A program made the position numbers and the translations under genes. Positions 1-8,744 of a DNA stretch of 64,000 nucleotides are shown piece by piece. The first letter of the stretch is position 1; each line of letters opens with the position of its first letter. The notes under the pieces are model-generated. The model did no database searches, was not told the origin of the DNA, and was given only the letters and a program-made list of their open reading frames with translations. This DNA comes from Verrucomicrobiaceae bacterium (lineage in GTDB: Bacteria > Verrucomicrobiota > Verrucomicrobiia > Verrucomicrobiales > Verrucomicrobiaceae): contig JAEUHN010000017.1 in the NCBI GenBank assembly GCA_016795365.1, forward strand, positions 62,001 through 126,000, written 5' to 3'.

Positions 1-1376
1 GCGCGCTCGCCATCGAGCTGACTGCGGACCAGTTCCACGTAGCGATGCAACATCACCAGCAGTGCGGGCAGGCGATGGGCATTGGACTTCGAGAGGTCCC
101 AGTTGAGGAAGAGTTGCACCACCTCACGCCCCTCCGCCGTGCGTGTGCGGCGTTGCAGTGCGAGCACGGCATCACCACGCCAGAGCAGGGGCGAGTCCGA
201 TTCGAGCACTGCCAATGCTCGCGGCTTGTTGGAGATCAGTCCGGTCCAGTTCAGTTCGCGGGTCAGCGAATGGTTCTCAGCCACGACCAGCGAGGCATCG
301 AGCTTCGAGCCCTCTGGTGCAGTGGAGTCGATGTAAATCGCATCTGTGGGGGCCTCGTCTCCGATCTCGGCGAGCGTGAGATCTGCCCGTGTGGTGGCAT
401 CCACGAAGGTCACGCCATCGAGCGCTTCGATCATGCGCTTGATCAGCGAGCCCGATTCACCACCTGCACGCAACGCAACGCGCACAGGTCGCTCCACGGG
501 CACGACGAGACTCATGCGGTCATCGAGTGCGAAGGCATCTCCCTCCATCACCAGGGTGGCTTGCTTGAGGTTGGGAGGCAGCTCGCCGGACAATGAGACG
601 GACTGATGGGGTTGCAGCGTGAGCGTGGACTTGGTGGGTGCGGTCGCCAGCTCAAGCTCCACCCACCATTGACGCGTTTGCACGGCGTCACTGTGGTTCG
701 TCGCGAGCGTTTTCCATTGGCGTGAAGCATTCATCTCAGCGCCGCTCCAGCCGACATTGCTCTTGGACTCGCCAACGGCCAGCACGGCGATGTCAGAGGG
801 CACGGTGGCCGTTCGGTCAGTCACATAGATGATCGCGCCGCTGCCATCGCGGACGAGTCCTCGGGAGGTATTGAAAGCATCCGTGGGATCGAGTTCACCA
901 CGCAGTGGCTGCCATCGGCTGAAGGCCGCGAGCAGTGCCTCGCGATCGTCGCCTGCGTAGAGCGTTGGCTTGCGAGCATCGCTCTCCAGCAGATGCCACC
1001 GCGTCTTCGCGGCGACACGCGACCACTGAGCCAGCGTCTTCTCGATCGCGGCGCGCGCTTCGGTATTGAAGGCCGACATGGATGCGGTGCTGTCCAGCAC
1101 GATCACGATGGTCTGCTGACTGTCCTTTTTCATCCATCGCGGCTCCGCCAGCATCCAGGCGAGCAGGCAGGCGGCGAGCAGTTGCATCCACATGGGCAAG
1201 GACTGGCGCAAGCGCTCAAACTTGGCACCACTGACACTCTCGGGGGCCACGCGCTCGAGCAGGAAAAGGGTGCTCACGCGCAACCGGCGTGACTTCTCCT
1301 GGAGGCAGTGAATCGCGAGGATCACTGGCACTGCCAGCAAGGCCCAAAGCCCGAGAGGATTGGCAAAGTGAAGCAT
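1..1376 (-). CDS. BatA-like VWA-domain membrane protein (3' end beyond window)
   Basis: The reading frame starts at ATG 1376 (MLHFANPLGLWALL) and stays open to the left edge, so about 458 residues are seen and the C-terminus is missing. The first ~25 residues match the aerotolerance-regulator N-terminal type of BatA-like proteins: a short hydrophobic start followed by a basic stretch. A second membrane segment follows (MWMQLLAACLLAWML), then a von Willebrand A fold opening with VIVLDSTASM, a slightly altered DxSxS MIDAS motif (DSTAS). It is the last visible gene of the MoxR operon and starts 8 bases after the DUF58 gene. Families of this kind accompany MoxR ATPases and are thought to act in envelope protein assembly or stress tolerance; the substrate here is unknown. 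Confidence 0.8.
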   Translation of the reverse strand, partial: MLHFANPLGLWALLAVPVILAIHCLQEKSRRLRVSTLFLLERVAPESVSGAKFERLRQSLPMWMQLLAACLLAWMLAEPRWMKKDSQQTIVIVLDSTASMSAFNTEARAAIEKTLAQWSRVAAKTRWHLLESDARKPTLYAGDDREALLAAFSRWQPLRGELDPTDAFNTSRGLVRDGSGAIIYVTDRTATVPSDIAVLAVGESKSNVGWSGAEMNASRQWKTLATNHSDAVQTRQWWVELELATAPTKSTLTLQPHQSVSLSGELPPNLKQATLVMEGDAFALDDRMSLVVPVERPVRVALRAGGESGSLIKRMIEALDGVTFVDATTRADLTLAEIGDEAPTDAIYIDSTAPEGSKLDASLVVAENHSLTRELNWTGLISNKPRALAVLESDSPLLWRGDAVLALQRRTRTAEGREVVQLFLNWDLSKSNAHRLPALLVMLHRYVELVRSQLDGER

Positions 1377-1384
1377 GGCAGGAG

Positions 1385-2242
1385 TCAGGTGAGTTCCACG
1401 GCCCCCACGGTTGCGGCTTCGGCGCGGAGCGCGGCGATGAAGTCGCCCTCGGCTCCGATGCGGGCAAAGGCGATGCCGCGGCGCTGGCAGGGTTCGCGCC
1501 ACAGGTCGAAGTGGCGACGATAAGCCTCGCGGTAGCGTTCGAGGGTGGTCTGCGGCACACGGCGGCGGTCGCGCTGGGTGCTCTCGCAGTCTTCGAAGTC
1601 AATGTTGCCGCTCCAGTCGGGATCAGCTTCCTCCTGGCAAAAAGGAGCCAGCACCAAAGCGCGTCCTCGTTGGGCGACGAGGGGTGTTAGGCAGAGGTCA
1701 GGTGAGGCGGGAAAGAGCACGTCGCTCACCAGCACGCGCAAGGATCCTGGACGCAGCGCCAGCAGATCCAGTCGCAGCCCGTTGCTGGAGGCAGCGATCT
1801 CTTCCAACGGCCAGCGGTCGGCCATGACGTGATCCATGGGCACCTCGCGTCCGCTGCCGCTAACGAGATGCACCTTGAGCGCAGCTCCGAGGCGAAGAGC
1901 GCTCTCGATGCAGAACCACACCGTCTCCCACACCCGGCGGGTCTTGGCTTCATTGAGGAACATGCTGGGCGAGGCATCGAGCACGAGGTCCACGCGAGGG
2001 CTTACCTCCTGGCGGTAGAGCTTCATCGTGTAGCTGCCGTTACGGGCGTAGGCCTGCCAGTTGATGTGACGCGGATCATCGCCGGGCACGTAGGGGCGCT
2101 GGTCCTGGAAGTCGAGCGAGCTGCCGGTGCCCAGGCCCTGGATCTGGCCATTGAGCCCGCTCCATTGACCGGCACGCAAGGGCAATCGCACCATTTGGGC
2201 GACCCGGCTCATGCGCTGGCGGATGTCGGTGAAATCAGGCAT
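1385..2242 (-). CDS. DUF58 domain protein
   Basis: A 285-residue protein with the DUF58 hallmark near the N-terminus: YVPGDDPRHINWQAYAR, followed by a VWA-like segment (VDLVLDASPSMF). The start at ATG 2242 (MPDFTDIRQR) is preferred over an upstream alternative that would add 17 proline-rich residues; with it the gene overlaps the stop of the upstream permease by 8 bases, in keeping with the packed operon. DUF58 proteins are almost always encoded beside MoxR AAA ATPases and VWA proteins, as here, and are presumed partners of the MoxR chaperone. The biochemical role is not established. Confidence 0.88.
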   Translation of the reverse strand: MPDFTDIRQRMSRVAQMVRLPLRAGQWSGLNGQIQGLGTGSSLDFQDQRPYVPGDDPRHINWQAYARNGSYTMKLYRQEVSPRVDLVLDASPSMFLNEAKTRRVWETVWFCIESALRLGAALKVHLVSGSGREVPMDHVMADRWPLEEIAASSNGLRLDLLALRPGSLRVLVSDVLFPASPDLCLTPLVAQRGRALVLAPFCQEEADPDWSGNIDFEDCESTQRDRRRVPQTTLERYREAYRRHFDLWREPCQRRGIAFARIGAEGDFIAALRAEAATVGAVELT

Positions 2243-3650
2243 CGGACGTGAGGGCGGCGGATTCTGGAGCAAGGGCGCGGCCTTCCATCTCACGGATCAG
2301 TCGGAATTCCTTCCGGGCTCTGATGAACAGGAAGACGGCGATGCAGCCGCCGATGGGGAGGGTGAGGATCGTGAAGAACGGCCAATGATTGTCGCTGGAA
2401 GTGAGGCCACCCATCACGGCCATGGCTGCGCTCGTGGGAGTCAGGCTGTCGATCAAGGAGGTGGCCACACTTCGTGAACCATTGATCGTCCGGGCGACGA
2501 TGAAAAAGAAGGCACAGAGCAGGTGAACGAGGAAGTAGATGGCTCCTCGGAACTTCACTCCCGGCATGAGGACGAGCACTGCGACGGGTGCGATCAATGC
2601 GAACCAGAAAATGAGGCCCTCGATCAAAGGCTGCCATTGTTCACTGCGGGGATGGGGCAAGAACAACATCTGGTTTCCAATCATGACGGTCATCATCGCA
2701 AGCGTAAACAGCAGCCCCGTTGCCCAGCCAGGGTAAAGAGTTCGCGCCACCATCCGTGTGACGGGTCCCCGGCTTGCCCAGGGGGCATACAGGCTGGGCA
2801 CTTCGCTGGTTAGTTCTGTCAGTGCTTCGAAGCTGGCCCATAGCAGGAGAATGACTCTCGGAACGGCCCATTCCGTGGCCCCCATGGCGCTGCCTAACAA
2901 AGCGATCACCACGCCAACGACGGCGATGAGACGAATGCGGGTGGCGTGATTTTCGGCGATGGGCGCGATGCGCGATGCGGCCAGCTCCAGCAGGAAGATG
3001 GTCATTATGATCGTCGCGTAGATCCAGACGAAGACGGAGCCATTTGCGACTGAGGACATGCCAAACACCGGAGCCATGCGGCTGCCCACCAGGAGCGAAG
3101 GAATGAGGTAGATCGCCAGTCCCACGCCGATCCCACGAGCAGCGGCGGGCATCGTGGACAACCACAAGCACAGGGCCGTGGCGGCGGCTGAGCCGAGAAT
3201 CATCGCGGTCAGTGTGATGAGATTCTCCACCACATCCACGCCGCCGAAGAAGTAGCGCAGCACGGCATACGGCAGCACGGCAACCGCAATGAGCAGGGAT
3301 TGAGACATCACAGCCACCCACTTGCCGAGCACGATGCCGGTGCTGCCCATGCGCGTCATTTGCACGAGGTCCAGCGTGTTCGCCTTCTGCTCCTCGGTGA
3401 TGGAGGCCAGACCGCGCATGGGCATGATGATCAGGAGGGCCAGGCCCAATCCCGTCCACAGCACACCATCAAGGAACCCGCCCACCATTTGGTCGGCACC
3501 CGAGGCAGCCGATAACATGCGGAAGCCGATGAGGATCACCATGGCGATCTGCACGAGCAGGAAAACGCTGACAAAGACACTCTTGCGCAGGCCTTGGCGC
3601 AGTTCTTTGACGAGCATCGGGTTCAGCCAGTCGGCGTAGTCGGGATTCAT
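2235..3650 (-). CDS. ABC-2-like transporter permease, paralogue 1
   Basis: A 471-residue polytopic membrane protein with about ten hydrophobic segments. It opens with DWLNPMLVKELRQGLR, an amphipathic motif shared with the next two upstream genes, and carries the cytoplasmic loop SITEEQKANTLDLVQMTR followed by GKW, the ABC-2 family pattern in which the permease meets the ATPase. Its start overlaps the stop of the neighbouring permease by 4 bases (ATGA). The partner is presumably the ABC ATPase at 5951-6952. The cargo cannot be inferred from sequence; export or gliding-type ABC complexes are the nearest precedent. Confidence 0.78.
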   Translation of the reverse strand: MNPDYADWLNPMLVKELRQGLRKSVFVSVFLLVQIAMVILIGFRMLSAASGADQMVGGFLDGVLWTGLGLALLIIMPMRGLASITEEQKANTLDLVQMTRMGSTGIVLGKWVAVMSQSLLIAVAVLPYAVLRYFFGGVDVVENLITLTAMILGSAAATALCLWLSTMPAAARGIGVGLAIYLIPSLLVGSRMAPVFGMSSVANGSVFVWIYATIIMTIFLLELAASRIAPIAENHATRIRLIAVVGVVIALLGSAMGATEWAVPRVILLLWASFEALTELTSEVPSLYAPWASRGPVTRMVARTLYPGWATGLLFTLAMMTVMIGNQMLFLPHPRSEQWQPLIEGLIFWFALIAPVAVLVLMPGVKFRGAIYFLVHLLCAFFFIVARTINGSRSVATSLIDSLTPTSAAMAVMGGLTSSDNHWPFFTILTLPIGGCIAVFLFIRARKEFRLIREMEGRALAPESAALTSDA

Positions 3651-5143
3651 GATTCGGGAGCAGGGGTGAGAGTGGCAGCGGCGGACGAGTCCGGCGTCGT
3701 GTGGGCATTTAGCAAGTCACTGGCTTGAGCCTCCCAGGCGCGGATCCGCCGCCGTTCGTGACGGCTGTGGAAGATGATGAGCGCGAGGATGACGAGGTCT
3801 GAACACAGTGCCATGGTCATGTGCGTGGGCCAGGGATAGGAATCGTGGTAGCCGCGCGACAGCTCCCAGACCATGGCTGGCATCGGGAGGAGTCCCGAGA
3901 GCACCGCACTCGTGATGCTGTCTCTTCCATTGAAGGCCGCCATCAAGCCAACGGCGATCAGGAAGCAGACCACCTGGATGCCTACGTAGAGCCAGTGCCG
4001 GTGCTTGAAGGAAGGCATCAGTGGCATGATCGCGGCGGGAAACACGAGTGCCATGGTGAACTGGATGGCCGTGATGGCGAACTGAGCTGCGTTGTCGAGC
4101 TGTAAATGACGGGCATACCAGAAGTAGTTTGCCTCGGCGAACATCAGGCCAAGCATCAGCACGAACCAGACGCCCGAAGTCCAACCCGGATAGAGCACTC
4201 GCCCGGCCAGCCTTCCCAGCAGTCCTCGGCGCACGAAGGGCACGTAGATCCCTGGGTGCTCTTTCGCTGGCTCGCTCAGGGATTCCAGACCTGCGACCAC
4301 CAGCAGCGGAATCATCCACATGATCCAGGCGATGCCCTCGCGGTCAGGGCTCATCAGTCCACCGAAGATGGAGCCAGCCATCAGGAAAATCGCAATCACG
4401 CGGAAGCGCGTGCTACCATTCTCGCCCGGAGCACTGAGCTGCTTCGAGGCCAGTGTGAGCGCGATCACGATGGCAGCCACCAGCAGGTAGGCTACCGAGA
4501 GAACGGGCGGACCGCCGGAGGTGAAGTTGTCGCGATTCTCCACAAACTCGGACGCCATGATGTAGCCCGGAAATCCGATCACCCCGAGCACCACCAGCCG
4601 ACCGACCATTCCGGCGGGCGAGGTGGCGATGCACACGGCCGTCAGGCTGATGGAGATCAGCGTCATCCAGCCCAGGGCGAGCACATTGAACCACACATCC
4701 TCACCACCGAAAAAGTAGCGCAGCACCAGGTAGGGCATCATTGCGATCACCAGCAGCATGGTCTGGCTGATCAAGGCCAGCCACTTATGGAACACGATCT
4801 TCAGGCTGCTCAGGTGCGTCAGCTGCACGAGGTCGATGGTGCCACCCTTGGTCTCCTCGCTGATGGCCATCAGACCGCGCAGCGGCATCAGCACCAGCAG
4901 GGTGACGATGATCGCGACCCACAAGTATTGATCCAAATCTTCTTGGAGGTTCGCCACGCCTCCATCGCGAGCTGCCAGCAACTGGAACCCGAGCAACGAC
5001 ACCATTGCCAGCTGCAAGGTGACAAACGCCCCCACGAACATGTGCGTCCGCAGGCCCTGGCGCAGCTCCTTCACCAGCATCGGCGGCAGCCAGTCGGCGA
5101 ACTGGGCAGCGGACCGGGCATAGGATGGAGGGTTTGCCGTCAT
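3647..5143 (-). CDS. ABC-2-like transporter permease, paralogue 2
   Basis: A 498-residue polytopic membrane protein clearly paralogous to its downstream neighbour: it repeats the N-terminal motif (DWLPPMLVKELRQGLRTH) and the loop AISEETKGGTIDLVQLTH followed by HKW at the same place. About ten hydrophobic segments run to the C-terminus, which ends in a basic, then Ala/Thr/Ser-rich tail. Both ends overlap neighbours by 4 bases (ATGA), so translation is likely coupled. With paralogues 1 and 3 it probably forms the membrane part of one or more ABC complexes powered by the ATPase encoded just upstream. Confidence 0.78.
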   Translation of the reverse strand: MTANPPSYARSAAQFADWLPPMLVKELRQGLRTHMFVGAFVTLQLAMVSLLGFQLLAARDGGVANLQEDLDQYLWVAIIVTLLVLMPLRGLMAISEETKGGTIDLVQLTHLSSLKIVFHKWLALISQTMLLVIAMMPYLVLRYFFGGEDVWFNVLALGWMTLISISLTAVCIATSPAGMVGRLVVLGVIGFPGYIMASEFVENRDNFTSGGPPVLSVAYLLVAAIVIALTLASKQLSAPGENGSTRFRVIAIFLMAGSIFGGLMSPDREGIAWIMWMIPLLVVAGLESLSEPAKEHPGIYVPFVRRGLLGRLAGRVLYPGWTSGVWFVLMLGLMFAEANYFWYARHLQLDNAAQFAITAIQFTMALVFPAAIMPLMPSFKHRHWLYVGIQVVCFLIAVGLMAAFNGRDSITSAVLSGLLPMPAMVWELSRGYHDSYPWPTHMTMALCSDLVILALIIFHSRHERRRIRAWEAQASDLLNAHTTPDSSAAATLTPAPES

Positions 5144-5946
5144 GCGTGGCGGGAGGCTTGAGATTCCGCGTTCATGAGCTGGCGGTCTTGGTCAGACAGA
5201 TAAAGATGTGCGACTCCCCGGGGCTGCTGCATGTCGTAGTCGTAGCGGCCTGCGGTGAGGCCGAACGAGATGCCTGCGACGATCAGATAGATCATGCCCA
5301 CCGAGACCAGTCTCTCGGGTTCGCCGATGCGATCAATCACCGTCGCCACGCCCACAAACGCAAACCCATTGCCAAGAAACACCCCAGGGATCATCAGCAA
5401 CGCCGTGATGTAACGACCCGCTGCTGGCAGGCTAGACACCAGCAATCCCCAGAGCGAAGCGACCATTCCGTTCACCAACAGCACAGTGAGGCCTAGGAGT
5501 TCAATCATGATCTCGTGTTCCACGATGTAGTATCGGAGCAGCTCGTATGGCAGGATCGATAACCAGCAGATCAGCATCTGGGAGATCATGGACATCCATT
5601 TTCCCCAGAGCACGCCATCGCCACTCTGGAGGGTGACGATCAGGAGCTCCCAGTTTTCCTTTCGTCGATCCGTGTCGCCTTTGAATAGATCGCGAAGTGG
5701 TAGGATGAGGTGCAGGAGGGTCCCGATGAGCAGCCAATAAAACACGTCAAGGGATCGAGTGGTCGGAACGTCCTCGGCTATGATCCGCGCCATGGTAACG
5801 AAGGCGAGAGCGGTCTGAAGGCCCGTCAATCCGAACACAAACACCCGGCTGCGCAGTCCCTGCCTCAACTCCTTCACGAGGAAGGGATTGAGTCGGTCCG
5901 AAAAATCGGACTCTCGAACCAGGGTTGATGGAAACGCCGCCGTCAT
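5140..5946 (-). CDS. Short ABC-2-like permease, paralogue 3 (N-terminal half only)
   Basis: A 268-residue membrane protein with the same opening motif as the two larger permeases (DRLNPFLVKELRQGLRSR) and an equivalent but diverged cytoplasmic loop (TDRRKENWELLIVTLQ then GKW). It corresponds only to the N-terminal half of the 471- and 498-residue paralogues, with about six hydrophobic segments, and ends in a hydrophilic tail (DYDMQQPRGVAHLYLSDQDR). It overlaps the downstream permease by 4 bases and follows the ATPase gene by 4 bases. Six segments is the size of a classic ABC-2 subunit, so it may be functional rather than truncated. Confidence 0.75.
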   Translation of the reverse strand: MTAAFPSTLVRESDFSDRLNPFLVKELRQGLRSRVFVFGLTGLQTALAFVTMARIIAEDVPTTRSLDVFYWLLIGTLLHLILPLRDLFKGDTDRRKENWELLIVTLQSGDGVLWGKWMSMISQMLICWLSILPYELLRYYIVEHEIMIELLGLTVLLVNGMVASLWGLLVSSLPAAGRYITALLMIPGVFLGNGFAFVGVATVIDRIGEPERLVSVGMIYLIVAGISFGLTAGRYDYDMQQPRGVAHLYLSDQDRQLMNAESQASRHA

Positions 5947-5950
5947 GCGC

Positions 5951-6952
5951 TCAGGCCTTGCTCTTGTCCTTGATCATATCGACGAAGGCATCCTCCAGGC
6001 GGCGCTCCTCGCGGTGGAAGTCGATGACGCTGAGACCGTCGCCAATCATCTTGCGCAGCGCAGCAGCGATGGACTGAGGATCATCGGCTTCAAAGGCGAG
6101 CCGAGCGCCGTCGCGACGAGTCTCCACCACCGTCCATCCGGGATTCATGCTGGCCCATTCGCTGATGGCTTCGGGGCGGTCCGCCACCACGATGTCGATG
6201 GCCATGCGCGTGCCATTGGCGGCGCTGCCTTTGCGCAGCTCGTTGGCATCGCCGTGATACACGATCTTACCGCCGTCGATGAAGAGCATCGTGTCGCACA
6301 TCTCGCCGAGTTCGCTGAGGATATGGCTGCTGATGAAGAGCGTCTTGCCGCGTTGCGAAAGCAGACGGACGAGGTTCTTGAACTCCATGCGCGCCTTGGG
6401 GTCCAGCCCGGCAGCGGGTTCGTCGAGGATGAGGAACTCGGGATCGGGCAGCAACATGCGGCCAAAGCAAAGCCGCTGGCCCATGCCCTTGCTCAGCGCA
6501 TTCATCATGCGGTCCGCCAGCGGTGTGAGGTCCGCGAAGTCCATCACCTCCTGCACGCGCTGGGCTCGATCCTTGCCCTTCAAGCCATAGGCGCGGGCAA
6601 AGAAGTCGAGGTATTCGAAGACCGTCATGTTTGCATACGTGCCGTAGTTGTCCGGCATCCAGCCCACAAGGCGGCGCACTTGGGCGGGGCGCTGGACCAC
6701 GTCTTCATTGGCGATGCTGATCTGCCCGCGCGTGGGCACATCGAGCGTGGCCATCATGCGCATCGTGGTCGTCTTGCCCGCGCCATTGGCTCCGATGAAG
6801 CCGACGACCTGGCCGCGATGGATGTCGAAGTTGATGCCCTTCACCGCATACACGTTGGGGAAGAGACGATGCACATCGCGCACGCGCACCAGAGGCTCGG
6901 CACTGGTCGAGGAGGTGCTCGTGAGAGGAGGGGGAGTCGTGGTGGAGTCCAT
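5951..6952 (-). CDS. ABC transporter ATP-binding protein
   Basis: A 333-residue ABC ATPase. Walker A is GANGAGKTTTMRMM, the signature is LSKGMGQRLCFGRMLL, Walker B with catalytic Glu is FLILDEPAAGLDP, and the switch His follows in LFISSHILSEL. A C-terminal extension of about 100 residues resembles the domain after DrrA/CcmA/Nat-type ATPases. ATG 6952 is chosen; an in-frame TTG at 6961 would add three residues and overlap the upstream gene. It lies directly before three ABC-2-like permease genes and is surely their energy source. The Thr/Pro-rich N-terminal ~20 residues precede the ABC domain. Confidence 0.9.
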   Translation of the reverse strand: MDSTTTPPPLTSTSSTSAEPLVRVRDVHRLFPNVYAVKGINFDIHRGQVVGFIGANGAGKTTTMRMMATLDVPTRGQISIANEDVVQRPAQVRRLVGWMPDNYGTYANMTVFEYLDFFARAYGLKGKDRAQRVQEVMDFADLTPLADRMMNALSKGMGQRLCFGRMLLPDPEFLILDEPAAGLDPKARMEFKNLVRLLSQRGKTLFISSHILSELGEMCDTMLFIDGGKIVYHGDANELRKGSAANGTRMAIDIVVADRPEAISEWASMNPGWTVVETRRDGARLAFEADDPQSIAAALRKMIGDGLSVIDFHREERRLEDAFVDMIKDKSKA

Positions 6953-6957
6953 GGCGA

Positions 6958-8730
6958 TCAAGGTGTGAGGCGACCGGTGACAAAGGCGCGGTCGAGGTCC
7001 CAGCGAATGCTGTCGAGGGTGGGGGTGGCGAGCTTGGCAGGTTCGGCGGCTTCGGCGAAGAACCAGGAGCCGGATTCATTCATCGAGAGCTTGATGCGGT
7101 CGCGAAGAAGCATGCCCATCTGACGCACGACATCGTTGGTGATCCAGCCATCGACGGTCTTTCGATCTGTCGGCTGCAAAGCGACCCGCTCACCCGTGCG
7201 GACGTTGCTCGCCATCCACAGCCGTTTCTCGTTGTCCTGAATGACGAGCTTCTTGAGGGTGGTTGGCAGGCTGTTGATGACGGCGGGCTTGTCACCAGGG
7301 ACGAACTCGATGCCGCCACGGTTCATGCGCGTGTCTTGCACCAGCATCGACTGCAAGGCGCGACTGGTAAACCAGCCTCCGCCAGCGGTCGAGTTCGTCA
7401 GCGCCAGGTTGCGCTTCTCCTGACGAGGGTTCATGACGCCAAATCGGTTGGTGGTCTGCTGATTGTTAGGCAGTTGGGTGATGAGAGCCGAACCGTCGGA
7501 CGGGAGGTCGAAGGTGCGCGAGAGCAAGATACCTGTCTTGGCGAACTGCTCCTGCAGCACGGCCATCTGCTTTTGCTCAGGCAGCACCACCGCGAGCGAC
7601 ACACGAGCCCCAGTGCCGCCGAAACCATCCTGGAGAATCATGACCACCACGAGCACCGCAGCGCCGATGAAGGAGATCAGCGGCGTGGTCCAGAACATGC
7701 GCGGACGGCGGTTGCCAGCAGCAAACCAAAAGAGATTCACCGGCCCCACCACGATGCCGAAGATCAGGATGAAAGTGAAGATCAGCGCCGTGTTCATCTT
7801 CAACGGTGGCAGCAAGCTGGCCAGACGACCTGCCTCTGCGGGCTGCGAGGTGGCTTGTTTTTCCACGGACCGGGTGCGCTCGAGTTCGAGGATGGAGTTG
7901 GCGTTTTTCTCCAAGGCACTGGAGCCAGCGATCAATCGCACCTGGCCCATGCCGTGTTCCAGATGCTCACCCTTCCAAGCAGGGAACCCTTCGGGCAGAG
8001 GTAGGGTGGTAGTGCCTTCCTTGGCGGAGACGACCACCAGGCCACCGTGCGCCACCCATGTCATCAATGCCTGGTGTTGCATCGCACTGAGCGAGGACCA
8101 CTCTCCATCGGTCATCCACAGTTGCGCGAGTGATGAGTAGCCACGCCAGTCGGACGGTGGAGTCGCCATGTTCACCGTGTCGCCAGAGAACTCGCGTCCA
8201 CCGCTGAAGCCCGCGCGTCGCCACGCCGCGCCGCGGGTGTTTTCGAAGACCTCGCTCACGCCGAGGAAGGCCGTGGGCGTCTTGCCCGATGATCCTGATG
8301 AGCGCGACGAGCTGGAGGTGAGGTAAAACATCCCCGGCCCCTGCAAAGCGGGACCGCTGATCGTGCAGCGCAGATTCGAGTAGCTGCGACTGTTATCGAA
8401 GTCCGCCATCACTGGCACCAGCAGCGATGTGGTGGACGCTCCCTTCGCCGGGGCACCGAAAGCAAAGGTGCCGCGCATCTCGCCCGACATGTAATCATTG
8501 TCGATGGTTGATAACACCCAGTTGCGCGGCTGATCGCTGTAGTTGGTCACTCTGACCGTCATGGGCATCCAGCCCGTGGGCGGCACATGCTCCAGCCAAC
8601 TGTCAATCGTGATGGTGCAGGAGCCATCCGTGGTGATGACTTGCGATTTGCCAGCAGCCATCAACGGACCTGCGGGCACGGCCAGCAGCAGCGCCATCAC
8701 TGCCCGGCAAAGGAAAGACTTCACATTCAT
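6958..8730 (-). CDS. Exported/membrane protein of the MoxR-ABC operon
   Basis: A 590-residue protein with a clear signal peptide (MNVKSFLCRAVMALLLAVPA, cleavage near LMAAG), a large extracytoplasmic region with beta-rich character, then hydrophobic segments around residues 310-370 (TALIFTFILIFGIVVGPVNL and a second after NRRPRMFW), and a C-terminal soluble part. This arrangement resembles large periplasmic proteins with a late membrane anchor seen next to ABC-2/MoxR clusters; no catalytic motif is recognised. It ends 5 bases before the ABC ATPase start and follows the MoxR gene by 14 bases, so it belongs to the operon and may be the periplasmic part of the machine. Confidence 0.7.
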   Translation of the reverse strand: MNVKSFLCRAVMALLLAVPAGPLMAAGKSQVITTDGSCTITIDSWLEHVPPTGWMPMTVRVTNYSDQPRNWVLSTIDNDYMSGEMRGTFAFGAPAKGASTTSLLVPVMADFDNSRSYSNLRCTISGPALQGPGMFYLTSSSSRSSGSSGKTPTAFLGVSEVFENTRGAAWRRAGFSGGREFSGDTVNMATPPSDWRGYSSLAQLWMTDGEWSSLSAMQHQALMTWVAHGGLVVVSAKEGTTTLPLPEGFPAWKGEHLEHGMGQVRLIAGSSALEKNANSILELERTRSVEKQATSQPAEAGRLASLLPPLKMNTALIFTFILIFGIVVGPVNLFWFAAGNRRPRMFWTTPLISFIGAAVLVVVMILQDGFGGTGARVSLAVVLPEQKQMAVLQEQFAKTGILLSRTFDLPSDGSALITQLPNNQQTTNRFGVMNPRQEKRNLALTNSTAGGGWFTSRALQSMLVQDTRMNRGGIEFVPGDKPAVINSLPTTLKKLVIQDNEKRLWMASNVRTGERVALQPTDRKTVDGWITNDVVRQMGMLLRDRIKLSMNESGSWFFAEAAEPAKLATPTLDSIRWDLDRAFVTGRLTP

Positions 8731-8744
8731 TAGGAGGAAATGGG

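Noticed and set aside
4106-5161. 351-codon plus-strand frame opposite the second permease
   Set aside because: His/Gln-rich antisense shadow of a membrane protein gene.
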